A DNA stretch of 64,000 nt from Pseudomonas shahriarae (GCF_014268455.2 NZ_CP077085.1:4009001-4073000); one strand, 5' to 3'. Counted from the stretch's first letter, positions 34,176 to 43,611 are shown. A program made the numbers and translations. Notes: generated from the letters alone by a model not told the origin.

Positions 34176-35636
34176 ATGATCAAACACTGGATCAACGGCC
34201 GCGAGGTCGAAAGCAAAGACACCTTCATCAACTACAACCCCGCCACCGGCGAGGCGATTGGTGAAGTGGCCAGCGGTGGCGCTGAAGAAGTCGCCCAGGC
34301 CGTGGCTGCGGCCAAGGAAGCCTTCCCGAAGTGGGCCAACACCCCGGCCAAGGAGCGCGCGCGCCTGATGCGCAAGCTCGGCGAACTGATCGAGCAGAAC
34401 GTACCGCACCTGGCCGAACTGGAAACCCTGGACACCGGCCTGCCGATCCACCAGACCAAGAACGTGCTGATCCCTCGGGCGTCGCACAACTTTGATTTCT
34501 TCGCCGAAGTCTGCACGCGCATGGACGGCCACAGCTACCCGGTGGACGACCAGATGCTCAACTACACCCTGTACCAACCGGTGGGTGTGTGCGCGCTGGT
34601 GTCGCCATGGAACGTACCGTTCATGACCGCCACCTGGAAGACCGCCCCGTGCCTGGCCCTGGGCAACACGGCGGTACTGAAGATGTCCGAGCTGTCGCCG
34701 CTGACCGCCAACGAACTGGGACGCCTGGCGTTGGAAGCGGGGATCCCCAAGGGCGTGCTCAACGTGATCCAGGGCTACGGCGCCACCGCCGGTGATGCCC
34801 TGGTGCGTCACCCGGATGTGCGGGCGATTTCCTTTACCGGCGGCACCGCCACCGGCAAGAAGATCATGCAGACCGCCGGCCTGAAAAAGTACTCCATGGA
34901 GCTGGGTGGCAAGTCGCCGGTGCTGATTTTTGAAGACGCCGACCTCGAACGGGCCCTGGATGCCGCGCTGTTCACCATCTTCTCGCTCAACGGCGAGCGC
35001 TGCACCGCCGGCAGCCGGGTGTTTATCCAGGAGAGCGTGTACCCGCAGTTCGTCGCCGAGTTCGCCGCCCGCGCCAAACGCCTGATTGTCGGTGACCCGC
35101 AAGACCCGAACACCCAGGTGGGCTCGATGATCACGCAAGCCCACTATGACAAAGTCACCGGCTACATCAAGATTGGCCTCGAAGAAGGCGCCAACCTGGT
35201 TGCAGGCGGCCTGGAGCGGCCGGCCAACCTGCCGGCGCACCTGGCACGCGGGCAGTTTATCCAGCCCACCGTGTTCGCCGATGTCAACAACAACATGCGC
35301 ATCGCCCAGGAAGAAATCTTCGGTCCGGTGGTGTGCCTGATTCCCTTCAAGGACGAAGCCGAGGCCCTGCAACTGGCCAACGAGACCGAGTATGGCCTGG
35401 CGTCCTATATCTGGACCCAGGACATCGGCAAGGCTCATCGCCTGGCCCGTGGCATCGAGGCCGGCATGGTGTTTATCAACAGCCAGAACGTGCGCGACCT
35501 GCGTCAGCCGTTCGGCGGGGTCAAGGGCTCGGGGACCGGTCGTGAAGGCGGCCAGTACAGCTTCGAAGTGTTCGCCGAGATCAAGAACGTGTGCATTTCC
35601 ATGGGCAGCCACCACATCCCGCGCTGGGGCGTGTAA
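34176..35636 (+). CDS. hpaE: 5-carboxymethyl-2-hydroxymuconate semialdehyde dehydrogenase
   Basis: 486 residues from the first ATG after GAAAGAGG; an in-frame TTG nine bases earlier overlaps the hpaG2 stop. NAD-dependent aldehyde dehydrogenase: SPWNVPFM near 149-156, Glu in MELGGKSP, catalytic Cys in NGERCTAGSR. HpaE oxidises the semialdehyde made by HpaD to 5-carboxymethyl-2-hydroxymuconate. Fits the operon order G1-G2-E-D-F seen in other HPA clusters. Confidence 0.93.
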   Translation: MIKHWINGREVESKDTFINYNPATGEAIGEVASGGAEEVAQAVAAAKEAFPKWANTPAKERARLMRKLGELIEQNVPHLAELETLDTGLPIHQTKNVLIPRASHNFDFFAEVCTRMDGHSYPVDDQMLNYTLYQPVGVCALVSPWNVPFMTATWKTAPCLALGNTAVLKMSELSPLTANELGRLALEAGIPKGVLNVIQGYGATAGDALVRHPDVRAISFTGGTATGKKIMQTAGLKKYSMELGGKSPVLIFEDADLERALDAALFTIFSLNGERCTAGSRVFIQESVYPQFVAEFAARAKRLIVGDPQDPNTQVGSMITQAHYDKVTGYIKIGLEEGANLVAGGLERPANLPAHLARGQFIQPTVFADVNNNMRIAQEEIFGPVVCLIPFKDEAEALQLANETEYGLASYIWTQDIGKAHRLARGIEAGMVFINSQNVRDLRQPFGGVKGSGTGREGGQYSFEVFAEIKNVCISMGSHHIPRWGV

Positions 35637-35705
35637 CCCCGCCGGGGCTGGCTCCTACAGGGTCCGTAGCGTACCAACAAGAATAATGAAATCAGGAGAA
35701 TGATC

Positions 35706-36563
35706 ATGGGTGAAGTAGTCCTGGCGGCGAAAATCTGCCACGTGCCTTCCATGTACCTGTCGGAACTGCCGGGCAAGCACCACGGTTGCCGCGAGGCGGC
35801 GATTGCCGGGCACAAGGAGATCGGGCGCCGCGCCCGTGAACTGGGGGCCGACACCGCAGTGGTATTCGATGTGCACTGGCTGGTCAACAGCGGTTACCAC
35901 GTCAACGGTGGCGAGCGCTTCCAGGGCACCTACACCAGCAATGAGCTGCCGCACTTCATCAAGAACATGGAGTACGCCTACCCCGGCTGCCCGGAACTGG
36001 GTGAACTGATTGCCGCCGAAGCCAACCTGGCCGGGGTGCGCACCATGAACCACAACATCCCGAGCCTGGAGCTGGAATACGGCACCCTGGTGCCCATGCG
36101 CTACATGCACATGGACGTGCCCCAAGAGCAGAAATTCAAGGTGATCTCCATCGCCGCCTGGTGCGCCTGGCATCGCCTGGCAGACAGCTTCGCCTTCGGT
36201 GCCGCCGTGCGCCGCGCCATCGAGAAGAGTGATCGCAAGGTGCTGGTGCTGGCTTCCGGGTCACTGTCGCACCGCTTCTCCGACGACCGCGAAGCCGAAG
36301 CCAATATCCACAACTGGACCCGCGAGTTCGACAAGCAAGTGGATATGCACGTGGTGCAGATGTGGCGCGAAGGCCGCTTCAAGGAGTTCTGCGCGATGCT
36401 CCCGGACTATGCCGAACACTGCTTTGGCGAGGGCAAGATGCACGACACCGCGATGCTCCTGGGCTTGCTCGGCGGGCCTGAGTACAACCGCCCGGCCGAG
36501 ATCATCACCGAGCCATTCGGCAGCTCCGGCACCGGCCAGATCAACGCCATTTTCCCGCTCTGA
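35706..36563 (+). CDS. hpaD: 3,4-dihydroxyphenylacetate 2,3-dioxygenase
   Basis: 285 residues; the second ATG (35706) is chosen because AGGAG is 7 nt before it and the ATG at 35700 is too close. Class III (LigB-type) extradiol dioxygenase with iron-ligand histidines in AKICHVPSM (His12) and FDVHW, and the acid/base motif SGSLSHRF. It opens the ring of homoprotocatechuate between C2 and C3 using Fe(II). A 69-bp gap after hpaE carries a GC-rich stretch but no recognisable terminator. Confidence 0.93.
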   Translation: MGEVVLAAKICHVPSMYLSELPGKHHGCREAAIAGHKEIGRRARELGADTAVVFDVHWLVNSGYHVNGGERFQGTYTSNELPHFIKNMEYAYPGCPELGELIAAEANLAGVRTMNHNIPSLELEYGTLVPMRYMHMDVPQEQKFKVISIAAWCAWHRLADSFAFGAAVRRAIEKSDRKVLVLASGSLSHRFSDDREAEANIHNWTREFDKQVDMHVVQMWREGRFKEFCAMLPDYAEHCFGEGKMHDTAMLLGLLGGPEYNRPAEIITEPFGSSGTGQINAIFPL

Positions 36564-36644
36564 ATACAACACCCGCAGATGTGGGCGCAGCCTCGCCCGG
36601 CGACACAGCGCCCACATTAAATCGCCTACAGAAGGAGGCTTTGC

Positions 36645-37037
36645 ATGCCGCATTTCATCGCCGAATACACCGACAACCTCGAACCCCAGGCCGACCTGGC
36701 AGGGCTGTTTGAAAAGGTCCACCAGGTGCTGGGAGACAGTGGCGTGTTCCCCCTCGGCGGCATCCGCAGCCGCGCGGTGCGCCTGGACACCTGGCGCATG
36801 GCCGATGGCAAACACGACTACGCCTTCGTCCATATGACCCTCAAGGTCGGCCACGGTCGCGACCTGCCTACCCGTCAGGCGGTGGCTGAAACCCTGTTCA
36901 TGGTGATCACCGAGCACTTCGCCGCCCTGCAGGCACAACGGCTGCTGGCGCTGTCCTTCGAGATGGTCGAGCTGCACCCGCAGTTGAATTTCAAACAGAA
37001 CAACGTCCACGCGTTTTTAAGCAACCAGGCGGGTTGA
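36645..37037 (+). CDS. hpaF: 5-carboxymethyl-2-hydroxymuconate delta-isomerase
   Basis: 130 residues beginning Met-Pro, so removal of Met leaves the catalytic N-terminal proline of the tautomerase superfamily. Sequence PHFIAEYTDNLE, then VRLDTWRMADG and VHMTLKVGHGRD match CHMI; the usual length is about 126. It converts the product of HpaE into 5-oxopent-3-ene-1,2,5-tricarboxylate for HpaG. A strong GAAGGAGG ribosome site precedes it. Confidence 0.92.
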   Translation: MPHFIAEYTDNLEPQADLAGLFEKVHQVLGDSGVFPLGGIRSRAVRLDTWRMADGKHDYAFVHMTLKVGHGRDLPTRQAVAETLFMVITEHFAALQAQRLLALSFEMVELHPQLNFKQNNVHAFLSNQAG

Positions 37038-37082
37038 CCCCCCGCCTCCCCCAACGGCCTCTCAGACAAAAAGTACAACATC

Positions 37083-38387
37083 ATGAGCACAGCCAATACC
37101 GCCCACAGCGTCACCCTTGCCGAGCATGATCGCACCCACAGCACTGTCACCTGGCGCCTGATGCCGTTGTTGCTGATCTGTTACCTGTTTGCCCACTTGG
37201 ACCGGATCAACATCGGGTTCGCCAAGATGCAGATGAGCAACGATCTGCATTTCAGCGACACGGTGTATGGCTTCGGGGCCGGTCTGTTTTTTATCGCCTA
37301 CGCGCTGTTCGGCGTGCCCAGCAACATGGCCCTGGACCGCGTTGGGCCACGGCGCTGGATCGCCTGCCTGATGGTGGTGTGGGGCATCCTGTCCACCAGC
37401 ATGCTGTGGATCGAAAGCTCCACCGGCTTCTACGTCCTGCGTTTTTTGCTGGGCGTGGCCGAAGCGGGTTTCTTCCCCGGGATCCTCGTGTTTCTCAACC
37501 GCTGGTACCCGGCGCGCCGACGTGCGCAGATCACCGCCCTGTTCGCCATCGCCGTGCCCATGGCCGGGGTGATTGGCGGGCCGCTCTCGGGGGCGATCCT
37601 GGAGAACTTCCACGACTTCGGCGGGATGCGCGGCTGGCAGTGGATGTTCCTGATCGAAGGCGCACCCGTGGTGCTGCTGGGCCTGGTGGTGCTCAAGTAC
37701 CTGCCGGACAGTTTTGAAACAGTGAAATGGCTGGAGCCTGCGCAGAAACAACAATTGCGCGAACAGTTGAGCACCGAGGAAAAGCGCAAATCCATCACCT
37801 CCTTTGGCGGCATCCTGCGCGACCCGCAAGTGTGGCTGCTGGTAGCGATCTATTTTGCGGTGATGCTGGCGGTCAACACCCTGGCGTTCTGGATGCCCAC
37901 CCTGATCCATGGCGCCGGCATCGGCCGCGACAGCCAGGTCGGCCTGCTGAGCGCCGTGCCGTACCTGGCCGGCTGCTTCTTCATGATCGGCTGCGGACGC
38001 TCCTCGGACCGCAACCGCGAACGCCGCTGGCACTTGTGTGTGCCATTGCTGATGGCGGCGGCGGGGATCGCGGTGGCCGGCCTGGCACCGGGCAACTCGC
38101 TGGTGGTGATGGGCGGCCTGATCGTCGCCGGCATGGGCGCCAGCGCCGCGCTGCCGATGTTCTGGCAACTGCCGCCGGCCTTCTTGTCCAACTGCACCCA
38201 GGCGGCCGGGATCGCCATGATCAGCTCGTTTGGCAGCATTGCCTCGTTCCTTGCGCCGTACCTGATCGGCTGGATGCGCGACACCACCCAGAGCGCCAGC
38301 CTCGCCCTGTACGTGCTGGCGCTGTTTATCGCCCTTGGCGGCCTGCTGGTGCTGCGCACCAACGCTGCCATCGTCAACCCTCAGTAA
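37083..38387 (+). CDS. hpaX: 4-hydroxyphenylacetate permease (MFS, ACS family)
   Basis: 434 residues with twelve membrane helices and the anion:cation symporter signature LDRINIGFAKMQM near 40-52 and RFLLGVAEAGFFPG near 118-131. HpaX imports 4- and 3-hydroxyphenylacetate across the inner membrane. It lies inside the catabolic operon between hpaF and hpaH, as in enterics. Long open frames on the opposite strand of this GC-rich region are shadows. Confidence 0.9.
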   Translation: MSTANTAHSVTLAEHDRTHSTVTWRLMPLLLICYLFAHLDRINIGFAKMQMSNDLHFSDTVYGFGAGLFFIAYALFGVPSNMALDRVGPRRWIACLMVVWGILSTSMLWIESSTGFYVLRFLLGVAEAGFFPGILVFLNRWYPARRRAQITALFAIAVPMAGVIGGPLSGAILENFHDFGGMRGWQWMFLIEGAPVVLLGLVVLKYLPDSFETVKWLEPAQKQQLREQLSTEEKRKSITSFGGILRDPQVWLLVAIYFAVMLAVNTLAFWMPTLIHGAGIGRDSQVGLLSAVPYLAGCFFMIGCGRSSDRNRERRWHLCVPLLMAAAGIAVAGLAPGNSLVVMGGLIVAGMGASAALPMFWQLPPAFLSNCTQAAGIAMISSFGSIASFLAPYLIGWMRDTTQSASLALYVLALFIALGGLLVLRTNAAIVNPQ

Positions 38388-38399
38388 GAGACCCTTGTC

Positions 38400-39203
38400 A
38401 TGCTTGATCCACAGCTCATCCTGCAAGCCGCCTCCCAGCTGGACCATGCCGAACGCAGCCGCGAACAGGTACGCCAGTTTTCCCTTGAGCATCCGGCGAT
38501 CACGATCGAGGACGCCTACGCCATCCAGCGCGCCTGGGTCGCCCAGAAGATCAAGGGCGGGCGCAAGCTGGTCGGGCACAAGATCGGCCTGACCTCGCGG
38601 GCGATGCAGGTGTCGTCGAACATCACCGAACCGGACTACGGTGCGCTGCTCGATGACATGCTGTTTGAGGAAGGCACCGACATTCCGTTCGAGCGCTTTA
38701 TCGTGCCGCGGGTCGAGGTCGAACTGGCCTTCATCCTCGGCAAACCGCTCAAGGGCCCCAGCTGCACGATTTTCGATGTGCTTGACGCCACCGAGTGGGT
38801 GATCCCGGCCCTGGAAATCATCGACGCGCGTATCCAGCAGATCGACCCGCACACCAAGGCCACGCGCAAAGTGTTCGACACCATCTCCGACAACGCCGCA
38901 AATGCCGGCGTTGTCATGGGCGGCCGCGCGGTGCGGCCAACCGAAATCGACCTGCGCAAAGTGCCGGCGGTGCTGTACCGCAACGGCGTGATCGAAGAGT
39001 CCGGGGTCTCGGCCGCCGTGCTCAACCACCCGGCCAAGGGTGTGGCCTGGCTGGCAAACAAGCTGGCGCCCTACGACGTCACCTTGCTGCCGGGGCAAAT
39101 CATCCTCGGCGGCTCGTTTACCCGGCCGGTGGCGGCGAGCCCGGGCGATACCTTCCATGTCGACTACGACATGCTCGGTTCGATTTCCTGCCGCTTCGTC
39201 TGA
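38400..39203 (+). CDS. hpaH: 2-oxo-hept-4-ene-1,7-dioate hydratase
   Basis: 267 residues, member of the hydratase/decarboxylase branch of the FAH superfamily (MhpD-like). Family features are [12 protein letters not shown] near 59-70, [13 protein letters not shown] near 107-119 and [10 protein letters not shown] near 178-187. It hydrates the dienoate made by HpaG to 2,4-dihydroxyhept-2-ene-1,7-dioate for the aldolase. Starts 12 bp after hpaX and ends 18 bp before hpaI. Confidence 0.92.
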   Translation: MLDPQLILQAASQLDHAERSREQVRQFSLEHPAITIEDAYAIQRAWVAQKIKGGRKLVGHKIGLTSRAMQVSSNITEPDYGALLDDMLFEEGTDIPFERFIVPRVEVELAFILGKPLKGPSCTIFDVLDATEWVIPALEIIDARIQQIDPHTKATRKVFDTISDNAANAGVVMGGRAVRPTEIDLRKVPAVLYRNGVIEESGVSAAVLNHPAKGVAWLANKLAPYDVTLLPGQIILGGSFTRPVAASPGDTFHVDYDMLGSISCRFV

Positions 39204-39221
39204 CCCCTGGAGGACTGATTC

Positions 39222-40022
39222 ATGGACATGCCTGTCAACCGTTTCAAACAGCGGCTCGCCAGCGGTGAAGCGCAGATCGGCCTGTGGCTGGGCCTGGCGG
39301 ACGCGTACTGCGCGGAACTGGCGGCCAATGCCGGTTTCGACTGGCTGCTGATCGACGGCGAACACGCCCCCAACGACGTGCGCGGCATGCTCGGCCAATT
39401 GCAGGCCGTGGCGCCCTACCCCAGCGCGGCGGTGATTCGCCCGGTGATCGGCGATACCGCGCTGATCAAGCAGGTGTTGGATATCGGCGCGCAGACCCTG
39501 CTGGTGCCGATGGTCGAAAGCGCCGCCCAGGCCCGGGAGCTGGTGCGCGCCATGCGCTATCCGCCCCAGGGCATACGCGGTGTGGGCAGTGCGCTGGCGC
39601 GGGCTTCGCGCTGGAACAGCATCGACGGCTACCTGGACCAGGCCGATGCACAGATGTGCCTGCTGGTGCAGATCGAAAGCCTGCAAGGCCTGGCCAACCT
39701 CGACGCGATTGCCGCCGTCGAGGGGGTGGACGGCGTGTTTATCGGCCCGGCGGACTTGAGTGCCTCCATGGGCCACCGAGGCAATCCGGGGCACCCAGAC
39801 GTGCAAGCGGCAATCGAAGATGCCATTGCGCGGATCCGCCAGGCGGGCAAGGCGGCGGGGATTCTCAGTGCCGATGAGAAACTGGCCCGGCGTTACATCG
39901 AACTGGGCGCGGGGTTTGTCGCGGTGGGGGTGGATACCACGGTGCTGATGCGTGGGTTGCAGGGGTTGGTGGGCAAGTTCAAAGACAAACCCGCGCCAGC
40001 GAGCACTGGCGGCGTCTACTAA
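39222..40022 (+). CDS. hpaI: 4-hydroxy-2-oxoheptanedioate aldolase
   Basis: 266 residues; ATG 8 nt after GGAGG. HpcH/HpaI class II aldolase with [12 protein letters not shown] near 42-53 (catalytic His/Asp dyad), metal ligand Glu in [10 protein letters not shown] near 145-154 and Asp in [13 protein letters not shown] near 173-185. It cleaves the C7 product to pyruvate and succinate semialdehyde, the last step of the pathway. A REP hairpin follows and probably marks the end of the operon. Confidence 0.93.
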   Translation: MDMPVNRFKQRLASGEAQIGLWLGLADAYCAELAANAGFDWLLIDGEHAPNDVRGMLGQLQAVAPYPSAAVIRPVIGDTALIKQVLDIGAQTLLVPMVESAAQARELVRAMRYPPQGIRGVGSALARASRWNSIDGYLDQADAQMCLLVQIESLQGLANLDAIAAVEGVDGVFIGPADLSASMGHRGNPGHPDVQAAIEDAIARIRQAGKAAGILSADEKLARRYIELGAGFVAVGVDTTVLMRGLQGLVGKFKDKPAPASTGGVY

Positions 40023-40047
40023 TCACCTTCAAACGCCGCAGGACCCG

Positions 40048-40139
40048 ATGTGGGAGCGGGCTTGCTCGCGAAAGCGGTGTGTCAGTCAATATATTCGGTG
40101 ACTGAACCACTGCTTTCGCGAGCAAGCCCGCTCCCACAT
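40048..40139. repeat. REP-type inverted pair after hpaI
   Basis: Two copies, left TGTGGGAGCGGGCTTGCTCG and its inverted right copy, face each other around a 38-bp centre, able to form a long stem. Located between the convergent hpaI and second hpaR genes, where it can act as an mRNA-stabilising or terminating structure for both. Confidence 0.85.
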
Positions 40140-40170
40140 TTTGGATGCGTGGTGTTTGAGAGATCGTGTT

Positions 40171-40593
40171 TCAGCGCTTGATGTTTTTCAGCTCATCCAA
40201 CAGCCCCAGCAACGTCTGCAACTTCTCCTCCCCCAGTTGCTCCTGCAAGCGCTGGTAGTTGGCCTCCATGCACTGGCTCATGGAGGCAAAACTCGCCCGC
40301 CCCTTGTCCGCCAGGGTCACCAATACCCGCCGCTGATCCTGCTCGGCCTTGCGCCGATGGATCATCCCCGCCGCTTCCATGCGCACCAGCACGCCAGTCA
40401 TGCTCGGTTTGAGGATGCAGGCCAGTTCCGCCAGTTGGTAAATCTCCAGTTCATCGTGTTGATTGAGGATGCGGATCACCCGCCATTGCTGCTCGGTGAG
40501 GCCGTGCTCGTTCAGCGAGGGGCGGAAAAAACTCATGGCCGCTTCGCGGGCCTGTAGCAAAGTGAGGGTCAGGGACTGCCGGGGTTTGAGCAT
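40171..40593 (-). CDS. hpaR: MarR-family HpaR-type regulator, second copy
   Basis: 140 residues, the same length as the hpaR product at 29824-30246 and with the same opening (SLTLTLLQAREAAMSFFRP) and DNA-reading helix (LACILKPSMTGVLVRMEAAG). Differences concentrate in the wing and C-terminal dimer helices. It sits at the far end of the hpa operon, convergent with hpaI. Its own upstream region has a GTTAA-N4-TTAAC dyad and separates it from the divergent amine-oxidase gene, so it may control the amine module rather than, or as well as, hpa. Confidence 0.87.
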   Translation of the reverse strand: MLKPRQSLTLTLLQAREAAMSFFRPSLNEHGLTEQQWRVIRILNQHDELEIYQLAELACILKPSMTGVLVRMEAAGMIHRRKAEQDQRRVLVTLADKGRASFASMSQCMEANYQRLQEQLGEEKLQTLLGLLDELKNIKR

Positions 40594-40617
40594 AGAGTCA
40601 GGGTCACGTGATATTTA

Positions 40618-40631
40618 GTTAATGTTTTAAC
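40618..40631. promoter_or_regulatory. GTTAA-N4-TTAAC dyad between second hpaR and amine oxidase
   Basis: GTTAA-TGTT-TTAAC, perfect arms. It is 25 bp upstream of the second hpaR start and 169 bp before the divergent FAD oxidase gene. Same form as the sites before hpaG1. Confidence 0.55.
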
Positions 40632-40799
40632 GAAACTCTAACATCCCCACCCCGCGCAAGCGCTATAACTTAATGGTCGCGCACGTCCATGGCGCGCTGA
40701 ATCAAAAGCCCCGGCACGCAGGATCAAGACATTGCTGCCGCCAAAGCCCCTAATGAAGACATCTGCTTTAGAGCCTTCCTTCACTTTTCAGGCTGCGCC

Positions 40800-42098
40800 A
40801 TGATCACTATTGAAACCCCCACGTATTACACCGCGACCAAGAAGTACAACCTGAGCTTTCCCACCCTGGAGCAGGACATCGAGGCCGACGTCGTCGTGAT
40901 CGGCGGCGGCTTTTCCGGGATCAACACGGCGCTGGAACTGGCAGAAAAGGGCATCACCAATATTGTCGTGCTGGAGGCGCGCTACCTGGGCTTTGGCGGC
41001 ACCGGGCGCAATGGCGGGCAGATCATGGCCGGCATCGGCCACGACCTGGAGAAAATCAAGCAAGACGTCGGCGAAGACGGCCTGCGCCAAGTGTTCGAGA
41101 TCAGTGACCTGGGCGCCGACATCATCAAAGACCGGATCGCCAAGTACAACATCGACGCCGATTTCTGCCATGGCTACGGCTATATGGGCTTCAACGCCCG
41201 TCAGGAAAAGACCCTGCGGGCCTGGGAAAAAGACTTCAAGTCGATCAACAGCAAGCATGAAATCCGCTTTCTCGGCGGCTCCGATGTCCAGCAGATCATC
41301 GGCTCCGACGCCTACAGCAGCGCCCTGTTGCATATGGGCGGCGGGCATGTGCATTCGCTGAACCTGCTGCTGGGCGAAGCCACCGCCCTGGCCGGCCTTG
41401 GCGTGCGGATCTTCGAGAACAGCCCGGCCCTGGAAGTCAGCTATGGCGAGCGCATCACCGTGCGCACCGGGCGCGGCTCGGTCAAGGCCAGCAAGCTGTT
41501 GTGGGCCTGTGACAGTTTTCTCAACAAACTGGAGCCGGAGCTGCATCGCTCGACCATCAACACCTACGCGTTCCAGATGATGACCGAGCCGTTGAGCGAA
41601 GAACTGATCCAGCGGATAAGCCCGATTCGCGGGGCCTACAGCGACATCCGCCCGGTGATCGACTACTACCGCGTGACCAACGAAAACCGCCTGCTGTTCG
41701 GCGCCGCCACGCCGCTGGTAGAGCACATTCCCGGCGATTTGAAAGCCTGGAACCGCAAGTTGATGCTGAAGATCTTCCCCTACCTCAAGGACGTGAAAAT
41801 CGACCTGGCCTGGGGCGGCCCGATGGCCTGCAGCCCCAACCTGTTCCCCCAGATCGGCACCCTGCCGGGGCGCAGCAATGCGTTCTTCGTCCAGGGTTAC
41901 TCGGGCTTTGGCGTCACCCCCAGCCACATCATCTGCAAGGTCCTGGCCGAAGGCATGAGCGAAGGCTCGGCGCGCTATGACCTGGTCAGCTCAATCCACC
42001 GCCCGACGATTATCGGCAAGGACGCAATCCGCCCCTTGCTGCTGACCGCCGGCAAATCCTGGCACCAACTGTCCGGTTACTGGAATGGTCGCCGCTAA
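40800..42098 (+). CDS. FAD-dependent amine oxidoreductase (PuuB/DAO type)
   Basis: 432 residues. FAD Rossmann motif VVVIGGGFSGINTALELAE with the GxGxxG at 35-40, the second flavin contact FGGTGRNGGQIMAG near 62-75, and C-terminal GYSGFGVTPSHI. The closest characterised type is gamma-glutamylputrescine oxidase PuuB and related DAO-family amine oxidases. No putrescine genes are near; FeaR, an aldehyde dehydrogenase and the hpa operon are. An aromatic amine such as tyramine is therefore a reasonable substrate, by inference. Weak ribosome site. Confidence 0.8.
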   Translation: MITIETPTYYTATKKYNLSFPTLEQDIEADVVVIGGGFSGINTALELAEKGITNIVVLEARYLGFGGTGRNGGQIMAGIGHDLEKIKQDVGEDGLRQVFEISDLGADIIKDRIAKYNIDADFCHGYGYMGFNARQEKTLRAWEKDFKSINSKHEIRFLGGSDVQQIIGSDAYSSALLHMGGGHVHSLNLLLGEATALAGLGVRIFENSPALEVSYGERITVRTGRGSVKASKLLWACDSFLNKLEPELHRSTINTYAFQMMTEPLSEELIQRISPIRGAYSDIRPVIDYYRVTNENRLLFGAATPLVEHIPGDLKAWNRKLMLKIFPYLKDVKIDLAWGGPMACSPNLFPQIGTLPGRSNAFFVQGYSGFGVTPSHIICKVLAEGMSEGSARYDLVSSIHRPTIIGKDAIRPLLLTAGKSWHQLSGYWNGRR

Positions 42099-42127
42099 CT
42101 CCATTTTTATCCCTCAGGAGCAACTGT

Positions 42128-42493
42128 ATGGCCCTCGTTACCCTCAAGAAAGATATCCAGCTGTCTGAACTCGACGCCTGGGGCACCGTTGCCGATCTCG
42201 GCTCCGAGATCCTCGCCGGCGAGCTCAAGGCTTTCGGCAAAATGACTTTTGGTGCGCCCACCGACAAAGTCAGCAGCGCCTATTTCGGCACCACCCAGGG
42301 CAAATTCCGCATGGTCTACCCGTTTCATGAACAAGCCACAGTGGTCACCGGCGAGGTGCGCCTGACCGACGAAAACACCGGCCAAACCACCCGCTACCAG
42401 GCCGGTGACAGCTGGTTCGTGACCCAGGGCACACCCGTGCTGTGGGAAGTGGTCAGCGAGAGCTTCGTCAAGCACTACTTCGCGGTCGCATAA
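42128..42493 (+). CDS. Cupin-domain protein (cupin_3/DUF861 type)
   Basis: 121 residues, a single cupin barrel: FRMVYPFHEQATVVTGEVRLTDE near 63-85 with motif 1 reduced (few His ligands), and YQAGDSWFVTQGTPVLWEV near 92-110. The group often accompanies FAD-dependent DAO-family oxidases in operons; its role is not defined. Starts 29 bp after the oxidase with CAGGAG before the ATG, so both are cotranscribed. Could be a small-molecule binding or accessory protein for amine oxidation. Confidence 0.82.
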   Translation: MALVTLKKDIQLSELDAWGTVADLGSEILAGELKAFGKMTFGAPTDKVSSAYFGTTQGKFRMVYPFHEQATVVTGEVRLTDENTGQTTRYQAGDSWFVTQGTPVLWEVVSESFVKHYFAVA

Positions 42494-42506
42494 CTGCGTT
42501 GCTTGG

Positions 42507-42630
42507 TGTGGGAGCGGGCTTGCCCGCGATGGCGGTGGATCAGTTAAGTACTTCTAATCTGACACTCAGCAATCGCGGGCAAGCCCGCTCCCACACAAGC
42601 CCGCTCCCACACCAAGCCCACTCCCACATT
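42507..42630. repeat. REP inverted pair with three tandem half-units
   Basis: A facing REP pair (TGTGGGAGCGGGCTTGCCCG at left and its inverse at right, to about 42595) continues into two extra 16-bp repeats of AAGCCCGCTCCCACAC, the last diverged to AAGCCCACTCCCACAT. This is a local amplification of the right half-site. Confidence 0.82.
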
Positions 42631-42657
42631 GGGGGTGGGCTGATTGATAAGTCGCGG

Positions 42658-43611
42658 TCAGGCCATTCCTACCACCTGCTGCAACCGGCTACTGCGAAAC
42701 GCCTTGGGCGACTGCTCAAACTGCTTCTTGAACGAACGGCTGAAATGCGCAGAATCGGTGAAGCCCCATTTGTAGGCAATCGAGGTGATCGACTCGCTGC
42801 GCAGGAACGGGTTGATCAAGTCATCGGCGCTGCGCTTGAGCCGCGCGCGCTGGATGTAGCGGCAGACGCTGTCGTCCTGTTCTTCGAACAGCCGGTACAA
42901 ATGGCGCACCGAGATGTTCAAGCGGCTGGCCAGGCCCACCGGGCTCAAGCCAGGCTGGCTCAGAGACTCATCAATGATTTTCTGCACGTAGCTGCGCAGG
43001 TTGTTGCCCTGCAACGCGCCCACGTCCTCGCGCGGGTCATCGTCCTGCTCCAGGGCCGAGCCCAGCAGTGACACAAAGGCACACTGCAGCGCCTCAACCT
43101 CGTCCTCGGCACCCTCGCTGCCCTTGCACAACTGGTCCATCAACACATGCAACATGCGCCCGCAGGCTTTGCTGGAGGAGATCTTGCCAAAGGTCTTTGA
43201 TTGGCTGCCCATCTGCTTGCACACCTGGGTGCGCGGCAACGACAGCGAGATATGCTCGATCAAGCCGAATGGGGTGATTTCAATAGAGCCCACCGAGTCC
43301 ATCAGCAGCAGTTCGCCAGGAGCCAGTTGCACCCGCTGGCCGTTCTGCACGATCTGCGAATAGCCGCTGCGCTGGCTGACCAAAAAGCAATCCTGATCGT
43401 TATCGCGGTCGGGGTTGGTCGCCTGGCGCTTGATCAACCCGGCATTGGTACGCAGGCTGGCCAACGACAGGCCGCCGCTGGCGAGCATGGAGAACTCGCC
43501 GATAAACAGCGAGCGGTTGAAGGCCAGTTCGGTGTCGAAGTGGCCGCACATGGCACGCAAGTCGCGGTTCCAGGTGTCGAGCCCCTGTTGTGCACTCTGT
43601 TGGATACCCAT
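42658..43611 (-). CDS. feaR: AraC-family regulator, FeaR type (aromatic amine catabolism)
   Basis: 317 residues from the ATG 6 nt after GGAG; a GTG four codons earlier is less likely. An AraC_binding-like domain of the FeaR/ActR group (residues about 20-190) precedes a C-terminal double helix-turn-helix (SPVGLASRLNISVRHLYRLFEE, SITSIAYKWGFTDSAHFSRSFKKQF). FeaR activates tyramine or phenylethylamine oxidase and phenylacetaldehyde dehydrogenase genes. The adjacent FAD oxidase, permease and aldehyde dehydrogenase match this role. Symbol given by family resemblance. Confidence 0.75.
   Translation of the reverse strand: MGIQQSAQQGLDTWNRDLRAMCGHFDTELAFNRSLFIGEFSMLASGGLSLASLRTNAGLIKRQATNPDRDNDQDCFLVSQRSGYSQIVQNGQRVQLAPGELLLMDSVGSIEITPFGLIEHISLSLPRTQVCKQMGSQSKTFGKISSSKACGRMLHVLMDQLCKGSEGAEDEVEALQCAFVSLLGSALEQDDDPREDVGALQGNNLRSYVQKIIDESLSQPGLSPVGLASRLNISVRHLYRLFEEQDDSVCRYIQRARLKRSADDLINPFLRSESITSIAYKWGFTDSAHFSRSFKKQFEQSPKAFRSSRLQQVVGMA

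Noticed and set aside
37062..39806. A 914-codon open frame on the minus strand
   Set aside because: It lies fully opposite hpaX, hpaH and hpaI, which have clear family motifs; its composition is His/Gln/Gly-rich low-complexity typical of antisense frames in GC-rich DNA.
40800..42098. The FAD oxidase as gamma-glutamylputrescine oxidase of a puu pathway
   Set aside because: No gamma-glutamylputrescine synthetase or hydrolase gene is nearby; the neighbours point to aromatic amines. It remains an alternative for the enzyme itself.
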